Source: Actinomycetota bacterium
GTDB lineage: Bacteria; Actinomycetota; Thermoleophilia; Solirubrobacterales; Thermoleophilaceae
NCBI GenBank assembly: GCA_005885165.1
Contig: VAXR01000031.1
Span: 1 to 24,969, forward strand
Reading direction: 5' to 3'
Length of the DNA stretch: 24,969 bases
Positions 15,208 through 22,387 of this stretch are shown in pieces; the first letter of the stretch is position 1, and every line of letters starts with the position of its first letter. Position numbers and translations under genes: made by a program. The notes under the pieces are model-generated. The model was not told the origin of the DNA. It saw nothing but the letters and a program-made list of their open reading frames with translations, and did no database searches.

Positions 15208-16266
15208 CTAGATGTCCGGCAGCGGGTAGTAGTTCTCCGCGCCGATTGCGCGCACGTCGGTCAGCCAGTCGGAGTCGTAGTGCTCGCTCGGTCCCTGGAG
15301 CGGGTCCTCGATCGACCACGCCTGCCGTTTGTAGGTCCAGTTGGACGGGTCGAGCCGGTGGGCGGCACGGAAATGCGGCCGCGCGTCGTCGGGGTGACCA
15401 GCTCTGAACAAGTGCTGGCCGAGCTCGAAGTGCGCCGTCGCCTCGGACACCTCCGGCGTCCGGGGACGAGATCGCTCGATCACCTCGTGAGCGGCGAGCG
15501 CGAAGCGACTCGCCGCGCCGTTCGTCGCCCAGTCGCGCAGCGCCGCGCCGTAGCGCCCCGGCCGCACCCTGATCCTGCTCGCCTCGGCAAGCGTCTCACG
15601 CACAAGCGGCGGGAGGTCGGACGGCAGGTCGCCGTCACCGGGCATTCGCATCCCGACGCGGCCGGGATGCGCCACCTCCGGTGGCCGGACGAGCATGCCC
15701 TCCTCGTCGATCCAGACTGCCATCGGCACGTTCACGATCCCGAGCAACTCATCGAGCCGGTGGGCGGCGTCGATCAGCGATGGATGCTCGGGCTTCGCCC
15801 GATCGATCCAGGGGCCCGCCGCTTCGGCGCCGCCGACGTCGAGCGCCACGGTGACGACCTCGACGCCCTGCGGCCTCAGCTCTACTCGAAGCTCCTGCCA
15901 CACGGGCAGGTCGAAGCGACAGCCTCACCACGATGCCCACGCGACCATCACCACCCGGGTCCCACTCAGCGAGCGCAGCGAGAACGGACGGCCGTGACGA
16001 TCCGGAAGCTCTAGCTCGGGCATCTGCGCGGAGGCGAGTGCGCGTCCGCCGGCGTCCGGCCCGAGCGCCCACAGCCCGTGACGCTCGTCCGCGACGAGCG
16101 CCATGCCCAGCCGCTCGGCCACCACATGAGCGTCGACGAGGCCCTGCGACGCGCCGCCGGGGAACGGGACGCAGCGATCGCCCTTGCACGCCCCCTCCGG
16201 CTTCAGCTCCCATCCGGTCCGCGCCGCGAGCTCCGCCGGATCAAGCTTCAGGCGCTCGATGATCAC
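15208..16266 (-). CDS. Candidate selenoprotein: thioredoxin-fold redoxin with TPR tail, in-frame TGA
   Basis: Two ORFs in one frame (113 and ~231 aa) are separated by one TGA at 15927-15925. Read through, they form one 352-aa protein. The N-terminal part has KPEGACKGDRCVPF. The redoxin domain runs PELELPDRHGRPFSLRSLSG, VVMVAWASW, then the TGA, then GCRFDLPVWQEL; NVPMAVWIDEEG is the cis-Pro strand. TGA stands at the first catalytic Cys position (residue 114; Cys116 follows), giving a U-G-C redox site. A 6-bp hairpin 15 nt downstream fits a bacterial SECIS. The C-terminus (ELGQHLFRAGHPDDARPHFR, AHRLDPSN) is TPR-like. GTG at 16266 has TACCTT 6 nt upstream. The alternative is a nonsense-mutated pseudogene, but the ~230 downstream codons are intact. 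Confidence 0.7.
15894..15924 (-). promoter_or_regulatory. Candidate bacterial SECIS hairpin after the in-frame UGA
   Basis: In the mRNA, nucleotides 15-20 after UGA are CCUGCC, 21-25 are the loop CGUGU, and 26-31 are GGCAGG. That is a perfect 6-bp stem with a G as second loop base, 22 nt from the UGA. As I recall the bacterial SECIS consensus (small apical loop, G among its first two bases, 16-37 nt from UGA), this fits. A weaker lower stem between CUUCGA and UUCGAG is possible. Confidence 0.6.
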
Positions 16267-16272
16267 CGGCGG

Positions 16273-16278
16273 AAGGTA
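16273..16278 (-). promoter_or_regulatory. Leaderless -10 box (TACCTT) for the selenoprotein candidate
   Basis: Minus-strand TACCTT is 6 nt from the GTG at 16266, which fits a transcript that starts at the start codon. The divergent gene has a matching box 13 bp away. Confidence 0.45.
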
Positions 16279-16291
16279 CTCAATGACGCGG

Positions 16292-16297
16292 TACGGT
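16292..16297 (+). promoter_or_regulatory. Leaderless -10 box (TACGGT) for the acyl-CoA dehydrogenase operon
   Basis: TACGGT is 7 nt upstream of GTG 16305. No Shine-Dalgarno is present, so a leaderless mRNA is likely. The box supports this start codon choice. Confidence 0.45.
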
Positions 16298-16304
16298 CCC
16301 GGCG

Positions 16305-17555
16305 GTGGCGCAGCAGCGTGATCTCCCGTCCCTGTTGGCGAAGATCGACGCGTTCATCGAGCGCGAACTCGCGCCACTCGAGAAAGATCACCCGCAGTTC
16401 TTCGATCACCGTCGTGAGTTCGCTCGCACGGACCTGGAGCGGGGCGGCGCACCGTCTCGCGAGTGGGAGGAGCTGCTGGTCGAGATGATGCGCCGCGCCG
16501 ACAAAGCCGGGCTGTACCGGCACGGGCTGCCAGCGGCGCTCGGAGGATCCGACGGCACGAACCTCGAGATGGGCGTCATCAGGGAGCACTTGGCCAACCG
16601 GCCGCCCGGACTCCACAGCGACCTTCAGACTGAGAGCTCGTGCGTCGGCAACTTCCCGATCGTGCTCGTCCTCCACGCGCTCGGCTCGCCAGAGCAGCGC
16701 AAGTTGGTAGAGCCGCTGCTGCGTCACGAGATCGTGTGCGCGTTCGGCCTAACCGAGCCCGGACACGGCAGCGATGCAACCTGGCTGGAGACACGAGCGG
16801 TCCGGAAGGGTGACGACTGGGTGCTGAACGGCGCCAAGCGCTTCAACACGGGGATGCACATCGCGCAATACGACATCGTGTTCGCGCGCACGTCCGGGAA
16901 GCCCGGCGACGCGAAGGGCATCACCGCGTTCCTCGTGCGGACCGACGCGCCCGGCTTCGAGGTCCCCTACCACCACTGGACCTTCAACATGCCCTCCGAC
17001 CATTCCGAGGTCGTGCTCCGTGACGTGCATGTCCCAAACTCATCGATCATTGGTGGTGAGGGCGAGGGACTCGCCGCGGCGATGTTGTTCGTGCACGAGA
17101 ACCGGATCCGCCAGGCGGCTTCGAGCCTCGGCGCGGCGCAGTTCTGCGTCGATCGAAGCGTGAAGTACGCACGTGAGCGGACCGTCTTCGGCAGGCCTCT
17201 GGCGGTCAACCAGGCGATCCAGTTCCCGCTTGTCGAATTGCACACCGATTGCGCGCTGCTCCGCGAGTTGATCCGCGATACGGCGTCGCAGATGGACGAC
17301 CACGGCGGACCGGCGGTCAGCGACCGCGTGTCGATGTGCAACTTCCGTGCTAACCGCCTTGCGTGCGACGCCGCCGACCGTGCGATCCAGGTACACGGTG
17401 GGATCGGCTACACGCGTGCACTGCCCTTCGAGCACATCTACCGGCACCATCGCCGCTACCGGATAACCGAGGGGTCGGAGGAGATGCAGATCCGCAATAT
17501 CGCGCGCAGCCTGTTCGGGTTCGGCCACCGTGCGCCGGGACGGTCGCAGCGGTGA
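16305..17555 (+). CDS. Acyl-CoA dehydrogenase family protein (ACAD10/11- or LvaC-like)
   Basis: The 416-aa flavoprotein has the ACAD layout: N-terminal helices, FGLTEPGHGSDATWLETRAV (FAD/substrate region), WVLNGAKRFNTGMHIAQYDI, GITAFLVRTDAPGFEV in the middle beta domain, RTVFGRPLAVNQAIQFPLVE, and VHGGIGYTRALPFEHIYR followed by RITEGSEEMQIRNIA with the C-terminal Glu. It is the first gene of a three-gene operon with an APH-like kinase (4-nt overlap) and a DUF6285-like protein. The same partners occur in levulinate catabolism, where an ACAD-family protein works on phosphorylated 4-hydroxyacyl-CoA. It may therefore eliminate phosphate and rehydrate rather than dehydrogenate. The family call is secure; the specific reaction is inference. 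Confidence 0.9.
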   Translation: MAQQRDLPSLLAKIDAFIERELAPLEKDHPQFFDHRREFARTDLERGGAPSREWEELLVEMMRRADKAGLYRHGLPAALGGSDGTNLEMGVIREHLANRPPGLHSDLQTESSCVGNFPIVLVLHALGSPEQRKLVEPLLRHEIVCAFGLTEPGHGSDATWLETRAVRKGDDWVLNGAKRFNTGMHIAQYDIVFARTSGKPGDAKGITAFLVRTDAPGFEVPYHHWTFNMPSDHSEVVLRDVHVPNSSIIGGEGEGLAAAMLFVHENRIRQAASSLGAAQFCVDRSVKYARERTVFGRPLAVNQAIQFPLVELHTDCALLRELIRDTASQMDDHGGPAVSDRVSMCNFRANRLACDAADRAIQVHGGIGYTRALPFEHIYRHHRRYRITEGSEEMQIRNIARSLFGFGHRAPGRSQR

Positions 17556-18508
17556 CGCTCGCTGAGACGCTGGGCAACGCGCTCGGTGACACCGTCACCG
17601 ACCTCACGCGACTATCCGCCGGTGCTCATCGAGAAAGCTGGTCATTAGTCACCGGCGATGGCGATCGGCTCATACTTCAGCGTCACCCACGCGACGACGG
17701 CGTGCATTCCGGCGTCGAGTTGGAGGCGGCCGTGCTTCGCGCCGCTGCCGACGCCGGCGTACCGGTCCCGCGCGTGGCGGCCTCGTTCGAGGACGGCGGC
17801 CCACTGCAAACGCCGGCGCTGCTGCTCGAACACGTCCCAGGCGAGGCCCTGCCGCGGAGGGTCTTGCGCGAGGAGCGTTTCGCCGGTGCGCGGGACGACC
17901 TGGCGAACGCCTGCGGAGCCCTGCTCGCCCGCTTGCACGCGATCCCCGTCGATGCCGTACCTGGACTGACCGTCAAGGACCCGATCGAGCGCTGCCGCGA
18001 GGTGCTGGATCACCTCCAGGCGGCACACCCGGCGTTCGAGCTCGTTCTTCGCCGCCTCGAGCTGGCGCGTCCCGACGCGAAACCCACCACGATCGTCCAC
18101 GGCGACTTCCGACTCGGCAACCTACTGATCGCCGAACACGGAATCACCGCGGTGCTCGACTGGGAGCTGGTCCACCTAGGCGAGCCGCTGGAGGACCTCG
18201 GCTACCTTTGCGTGCCGGCATGGCGCTTCGGCGGCGACCTGCCGGTTGCCGGCGTGGGCACCTACGAGGCGCTGCTCGATTCCTACCGCGCGGCCGGCGG
18301 AGCCGATGTCTCGCTCGACGAGCTCCTGTGGTGGCAGGCGGCGGGCACGGTGTGGTGGGGCGTGCTCTGCCTCGTGCAGGCGTCGCGTCACCTGAGCGGC
18401 GAGACGCGCTCGGTGGAGCTAGCGGCGATCGGCCGGCGCGCCTGCGAGCAGGAGTGGGACGCCCTGGCTGTGCTGGAGGAACTTCGGTCCGAGAAACGGG
18501 GTCGCTGA
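17552..18508 (+). CDS. APH-family kinase (4-hydroxyacyl-CoA kinase-like, LvaA-like)
   Basis: The 318-aa aminoglycoside-phosphotransferase-fold protein carries LSAGAHRESWSLV at the nucleotide loop, LILQRHPRDDG, TPALLLEHVPGEALP at the hinge, IVHGDFRLGNLLI (catalytic Asp and metal Asn) and AVLDWELVHLGEPLEDLGYL (metal Asp). Despite the fold, antibiotic resistance is unlikely. The tight coupling to an ACAD gene points to phosphorylation of a 4-hydroxyacyl-CoA, as for the APH domain of human ACAD10/11 and bacterial LvaA. GTG at 17552 overlaps the ACAD stop as GTGA; the open frame back to 17363 is inside the ACAD gene. ATG of the next gene overlaps its stop by 1 nt. Confidence 0.88.
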   Translation: MTLAETLGNALGDTVTDLTRLSAGAHRESWSLVTGDGDRLILQRHPRDDGVHSGVELEAAVLRAAADAGVPVPRVAASFEDGGPLQTPALLLEHVPGEALPRRVLREERFAGARDDLANACGALLARLHAIPVDAVPGLTVKDPIERCREVLDHLQAAHPAFELVLRRLELARPDAKPTTIVHGDFRLGNLLIAEHGITAVLDWELVHLGEPLEDLGYLCVPAWRFGGDLPVAGVGTYEALLDSYRAAGGADVSLDELLWWQAAGTVWWGVLCLVQASRHLSGETRSVELAAIGRRACEQEWDALAVLEELRSEKRGR

Positions 18509-18879
18509 TGAGCGGGCCGCATGACGCCCCGGACCCGTCGGCGCTGCTCGACGCCGTCCGCGCTTTCCTGATCTCCGAGGTCGAGCCGCAGCTGGAGGGG
18601 CGCCTCCGGTATCACGTCAAGGTCGCCGCAAACGTGCTCGCGATCGTCGAACGAGAACTCCGCCTCGGAGAAGAGCACGCCGCGCGCCACAGAGAGCGAT
18701 TGGCGGGGATGGGATTCGCCAGCGACGCCGACCTCGCCGCCGCGATTCGCACAGGCGCGCTCGACGAACGTCTCGACGAGCTCGAGCGCGAGCTGCGCGC
18801 AGCGGTCGCCGACAAGCTGGCCGTAGCACGACCAGGCTATGGCAACGCCGGCTCCCCGCGGGGCGAAGAGCAAATCTGA
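18508..18879 (+). CDS. Small helical protein, DUF6285-like (LvaB-like partner)
   Basis: The 123-aa protein contains LLDAVRAFLISEVEPQLEGR, LRYHVKVAANVLAIVERELR and AVADKLAVARPGYGN. These are the features I associate with DUF6285 proteins encoded beside APH-like kinases. In levulinate catabolism a small protein (LvaB) is needed for full kinase activity, so it may be a kinase subunit. ATG at 18508 overlaps the kinase stop as TGATG, implying coupled translation and similar stoichiometry. No catalytic motif is seen. The DUF number is from memory; the operon position is directly visible. Confidence 0.75.
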   Translation: MSGPHDAPDPSALLDAVRAFLISEVEPQLEGRLRYHVKVAANVLAIVERELRLGEEHAARHRERLAGMGFASDADLAAAIRTGALDERLDELERELRAAVADKLAVARPGYGNAGSPRGEEQI

Positions 18880-18941
18880 ACGCAGCTCCGCCTCGGCTCG
18901 AGGCGAGCGCACTCTGGGCTCGCTCCACGTCGCCGCCGCGC

Positions 18942-18966
18942 CCCCGCATCAGCGGGGCTCTGCCCC
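18942..18966 (+). terminator. Overlapping GC hairpins after the kinase operon
   Basis: CCCCGC-atca-GCGGGG (18942-18957) and GGGGC-tct-GCCCC (18954-18966) share bases and are mutually exclusive. They lie 63 nt after the DUF6285-like gene. No T tract follows, but the position fits an operon terminator. Confidence 0.45.
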
Positions 18967-18982
18967 GTGTCGCATTTTGCGT

Positions 18983-18998
18983 AACCGGCAGGCCGGTT
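18983..18998. terminator. Hairpin AACCGG-cagg-CCGGTT
   Basis: A perfect 6-bp stem with a 4-nt loop lies between the convergent kinase operon and the beta-helix gene. It could terminate transcription from either side. It is short, so support is modest. Confidence 0.35.
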
Positions 18999-19073
18999 CT
19001 GCATGCCGCTCGCCCACCGGAGCGGAACGGAGCCTCGGTCCTTAGTGGGGCCTCTCAGTCGAATCGTTAGGAC

Positions 19074-21452
19074 TCAGGGAATGATCTTGAAGACCGCCGC
19101 CTTGGGGTTCCCCGTGACCGCCCAGAGGCTCGGCGACGCCGTGAGCAGGTAGCGGCCCGGGGCCAGCTTGTGGCGTTTGATCCGGCCGCTGAAGTGGAAG
19201 TGGTTGGCGCCCGCGAGATCTTGGTGCAGGAACCTCCCGACCCGAGCGAACAGAACGCAGCGCTTGACGTGCTTGTGGCGCTTCTTCTTCTTGGGTGCAG
19301 GCACGCACACCGTTCCCTTGAAAACGCCCGGCCTCGGCTTCAGCACGGCGAAGGTCGTGAGCGCGGCGCGCGAGTCGCTGTAGCTGACCGTGGTGCCGCG
19401 CGGCTTGTGCTTGTGCTTGGCGGAGGTTGTCGGGCCCTTCCTCTGCGCCTCGAAGCGCTTCGGTTTGATCTTCAGGCCGGTGATCACGGGTGCGGGCTGG
19501 ACCTCGAAGGCGCCGATGTCACAGATCCCAAAGGCCGGCCGCGGGGCGCCGCGCGCATCGGTCGATGGGCAGCCGACGTTGTCGCCCTTGTTGATCGCCG
19601 GGCTGCCGGGAAGAAGCGCACGGGTCGGCACCGGGCCGCCGTTGAACGCGAGCGGCATGAGCAGCGGGTTCGTGTTGATCTCGTCGCCCAGGGCCGTGAA
19701 CCCGCACTGGTTCAGGCTGTCGATGTTGTGGCCGTCGGAGGTGAAGGGCTCGCGGCAGTTCTCGTAGCCGGAGTCCGCCTGACCGCCGCTGACGATCGCG
19801 TTCTTGACGTGCGTTACGACCACGGCGTGGGCTAGGTTGCCGCCGCGGGCTGTGCCCGGTGTCATCCCCGGCGCGCGCACGGAGCTATCGGCGATCGTCG
19901 AATTCACGAGGGTGATCGCGCCGTTCGCGTAGATGCCGCCACCCTCGGCGATCCCCCCGGTACCGCTGGTGCCACCGGCAGCATCGAGACCATTGCGGCT
20001 CACTGTGACGTTCGTCATCGTCGCGGGCACGCCCGCGTAGATCCCACCGCCCGGCGCAGATCCGCCGGCGCCGCTCCCCTGTCCACGAGCGGTGCCGTGG
20101 TTACCAGCCACGGTGGTCGCCACCACGGTGACCTGGTAGCCATCGAGGTACATGCCGATTCCGGCCGCTGCGAGGGCGTTGCCGTTGGCTCCGGCGTCGG
20201 CGTTCGTTGAGATACCGACCACACGCGAGCTCGTGATGCTCGTGACGTTGGGCGCCGCGCTCGAGTCGTAGACGCCGGCGCCGTTCACGTGGCCGCCGCT
20301 TGCGCCAGTGCCGCCGGTCGCACTCGTTGTGTTGTGGCTGACGCGCGTACGCGCGATCGTGAGCGCGTCCCCCGTGTGGTAAACGCCCCCGCCTTTGATG
20401 GTGCCGCCTGCACCACCGGCCGCGCCCCCAGCGGCAAATACGATGTTGCCGTCGATCACGCCGTCGGTGATCGAGAGGTCGTCGCCGTTGTTGTAGACAC
20501 CGCCGGCGTTCACAACACCGCCTGGCGACGAGCTATGGCCAACCGCGCTGGCCGTGTTGCCGATGATGCTCGTACGCGTCAGCGTGAGGTTTGCTCCACT
20601 GTTCTGGACAACGCCGCCGGTCACCGTGCCGCCAGCGCCGGTGGCGCCACCATCCGCACGGGCAACGTTGCCGTTGAGCGCGTCAGCTCTAAATAGAACG
20701 CTTCCAGATTGCGTATAGAGGACTCCGCCGGAGACGATCCCACCGCCCTTCGTGCCGTGGCCGATCGCGCTGGCGGTGTTCTTGCTGATGCTCGAGTCAG
20801 TCACCGAGAGGGTTCCGTAGTTGGAGATCGCGGCGCCGCTGACTACGCCGCCCGGTTGATCTCCGACCGTGCCGTCGGACCGTGCGGTGTTGTGGTCGAC
20901 GGCGCTTCGCACGATCACAAGCGTCCCCCTGTTCAAGATTGCGCCGCCCTCGACGATGCCGGCGAGGTGGGTCGCGTCTCCGCTCGAGTCGGCGACGTGG
21001 TCGGCCACCCGCACCGAGTCGAGCGTGAGCGAGCTCGTACTGTCGATCACGATCCCCGCGGCGGGCAAGACAGCCATTGGCGCGGCCACACGGCCGTGGA
21101 CGATCGCTAACTTCGTGATCTTTACACCGGCGGCTCCAGCCAACGAGAACACCTGGCTCGCGTCGTTGCCGCTGACGGTGGTGGCACCCGAGCCAGCGCC
21201 GTCTATTTCGAGCTTCTTGTTGACGTCGAGCTCGCCCGTCGTGAGCTTGATCGTGCCCGCGGGGACGATGATCGTAGAGCCCGGCGAAGCGGTCTCAATC
21301 GCGTCGCGGAGCGTTCCCGGGCCTGAGTCGGCGAGGCTGGTTACGTGGATCGCTGCCGCGTCAGCCGAGATCGGCGCGGCCGCAAGCGCAAACGCGCACG
21401 CCACGAGCGCGACACCGCCGCGACGGGCGATCGAGGATAGCTTCGAGCGCAT
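19074..21452 (-). CDS. Secreted right-handed beta-helix protein with choice-anchor Q region
   Basis: The ~792-aa protein starts at ATG 21452. Its signal peptide is MRSKLSSIARRGG, then VALVACAFALAAAPISADAA. IHVTSLADSGPGTLRDAIET begins a CSLREAI/pectate-lyase-like N-terminal motif. Residues ~130-560 are Gly/Thr/Asn-rich imperfect repeats of ~40-50 aa (NTASAIGHGTKGGGIVSGGV, GGTIKGGGVYHTG), typical of beta-helix coils. ~590-660 is a choice-anchor Q segment: NPLLMPLAFNGGPVPTRALL, PGSPAINKGDN, DARGAPRP, CDIGAFEV. The C-terminus is a Lys/His-rich beta domain (PAPKKKKRHKHVKRC) ending AVFKIIP. It should be exported and cell-surface associated. Substrate or adhesion function is unknown. Confidence 0.85.
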   Translation of the reverse strand: MRSKLSSIARRGGVALVACAFALAAAPISADAAAIHVTSLADSGPGTLRDAIETASPGSTIIVPAGTIKLTTGELDVNKKLEIDGAGSGATTVSGNDASQVFSLAGAAGVKITKLAIVHGRVAAPMAVLPAAGIVIDSTSSLTLDSVRVADHVADSSGDATHLAGIVEGGAILNRGTLVIVRSAVDHNTARSDGTVGDQPGGVVSGAAISNYGTLSVTDSSISKNTASAIGHGTKGGGIVSGGVLYTQSGSVLFRADALNGNVARADGGATGAGGTVTGGVVQNSGANLTLTRTSIIGNTASAVGHSSSPGGVVNAGGVYNNGDDLSITDGVIDGNIVFAAGGAAGGAGGTIKGGGVYHTGDALTIARTRVSHNTTSATGGTGASGGHVNGAGVYDSSAAPNVTSITSSRVVGISTNADAGANGNALAAAGIGMYLDGYQVTVVATTVAGNHGTARGQGSGAGGSAPGGGIYAGVPATMTNVTVSRNGLDAAGGTSGTGGIAEGGGIYANGAITLVNSTIADSSVRAPGMTPGTARGGNLAHAVVVTHVKNAIVSGGQADSGYENCREPFTSDGHNIDSLNQCGFTALGDEINTNPLLMPLAFNGGPVPTRALLPGSPAINKGDNVGCPSTDARGAPRPAFGICDIGAFEVQPAPVITGLKIKPKRFEAQRKGPTTSAKHKHKPRGTTVSYSDSRAALTTFAVLKPRPGVFKGTVCVPAPKKKKRHKHVKRCVLFARVGRFLHQDLAGANHFHFSGRIKRHKLAPGRYLLTASPSLWAVTGNPKAAVFKIIP

Positions 21453-21689
21453 CGGCAGGGGTACCACGCGCAACGTACATCCGAGCGCTGACCGGCGCAA
21501 GCAGCAACGCGATCCTCAAGCTCGTCGGGGGGCTCGCCCGTCGATCACCGACGTGGCCCGAGCGACATGGAGAGCCTCGACTGACTGCCGCTCTTTCTCG
21601 GACCGGTAGCCAGCCGCTCGTTGCCGGATCCCCACCAAAGGGGAAGCGCTGACGCAGCCAGGTCCGCCAACTACACTCGTGTTCATCGT

Positions 21690-21708
21690 GCCGGGCCCTC
21701 AGCCCGGC
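21690..21708 (+). other. Hairpin GCCGGGC-cctca-GCCCGGC upstream of the cold-shock gene
   Basis: A perfect 7-bp stem with a 5-nt loop lies 79 nt before the cold-shock start codon. It could end an upstream transcript or be part of a long structured cold-shock leader. It lacks a T tract. Confidence 0.35.
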
Positions 21709-21744
21709 TAACCAGTGCCAGCGTTCGTAGTTGTTGCCTTAGCA

Positions 21745-21780
21745 CCTCCCGCGTTTCGCAGCACACAACCTCCCGGGAGG
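21745..21780 (+). promoter_or_regulatory. Cold-shock mRNA leader with anti-Shine-Dalgarno repeats
   Basis: The Shine-Dalgarno GGGAGG (21775-21780) is preceded by two copies of its exact complement CCTCCC, at 21745-21750 and 21769-21774. The distal copy can pair with it across a 24-nt loop. The adjacent copy makes the palindrome CCTCCCGGGAGG. This could sequester the ribosome site or allow intermolecular pairing. Confidence 0.4.
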
Positions 21781-21786
21781 AAACAG

Positions 21787-21990
21787 ATGGCAACCGGAAC
21801 CGTGAAGTGGTTCAACGACGACAAGGGCTTCGGGTTCATCACGCCCGACGATCAGGGCAAGGACCTGTTCGTGCACCACAGCGGCATCGCCGGCAGCGGC
21901 TTCAAGTCGCTCCACGAGGGCGCGAAGGTCAGCTACGACGCCGAGACCGGGCCGAAGGGCCCCAACGCGGCGAACGTACAAGCGCTCTAG
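21787..21990 (+). CDS. cspA: Cold-shock domain protein (CspA family)
   Basis: The 67-aa protein is a complete cold-shock domain. GTVKWFNDDKGFGFI contains RNP1 (KGFGFI) and DLFVHHSGI contains RNP2 (LFVHH), followed by EGAKVSYDAETGPKGPNAAN. It binds single-stranded RNA or DNA in the cytosol and melts mRNA structure. ATG at 21787 has GGGAGG at a 6-nt spacing. An upstream in-frame GTG at 21715 would add a non-homologous 24 residues and is rejected. It is a single gene with a hairpin terminator at 22012-22047. Whether it is cold-induced or constitutive cannot be told. Confidence 0.95.
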   Translation: MATGTVKWFNDDKGFGFITPDDQGKDLFVHHSGIAGSGFKSLHEGAKVSYDAETGPKGPNAANVQAL

Positions 21991-22011
21991 GCGACCGCTC
22001 GTCTTCGAGTT

Positions 22012-22047
22012 CCCGCCGGCCGGCATCGTACGGTGCTGACCGGCGGG
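22012..22047 (+). terminator. Hairpin terminator after the cold-shock gene
   Basis: CCCGCCGG (22012-22019) pairs perfectly with CCGGCGGG (22040-22047). An inner GCATC-GTAC-GGTGC hairpin stacks inside. It begins 21 nt after the stop codon. No T run follows; the long GC stem supports termination. Confidence 0.6.
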
Positions 22048-22372
22048 TCTCGCCTAGCGCGCGCGGCAGCCGCGTCTTGACGTGGCATGAGCGCGCGCGG
22101 TAGTGATCAGCGACCCGGCCCATGCCGGTGATCGCCAGGTGATCGGTCTTCAGCACCGCGTATTGCGAGGTCCGGTTTCTCGATCGAGTCGGGTCCCAGC
22201 GCGGTAGCCGGCTCGCTAGCGCTTTTCGTGAGAGCACCATCGCGCCGCGACGTGCCCCAACCCCACCAAATCGATACGCGAAGAAAGAAGGTCCAGAGAA
22301 CGCCGCTCGAGCCGCTTCGTCGCCTTCGCCGGCGTCGCCCAGGTCCGGCTTGCACGCCTACTAGATCCCGGT
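22048..22372. other. Intergenic stretch without recognised gene
   Basis: Only short ORFs with poor codon structure occur here. There are alternating G/C runs (GCGCGCGG-type) but no tRNA, no clear repeat and no recognisable protein. The promoter of the following propeller gene lies at its right end. Confidence 0.5.
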
Positions 22373-22378
22373 TAGGGT
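22373..22378 (+). promoter_or_regulatory. -10 box TAGGGT upstream of the propeller gene
   Basis: TAGGGT ends 9 nt before ATG 22388, which implies a transcript that is leaderless or has a 2-3 nt leader. No Shine-Dalgarno is present. Confidence 0.35.
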
Positions 22379-22387
22379 CGGCCGCAG

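Noticed and set aside
17552..18508. Antibiotic resistance by aminoglycoside phosphotransferase
   Set aside because: The fold is shared, but 4-nt and 1-nt coupling to an acyl-CoA dehydrogenase and a DUF6285-like gene indicates acyl-CoA metabolism.
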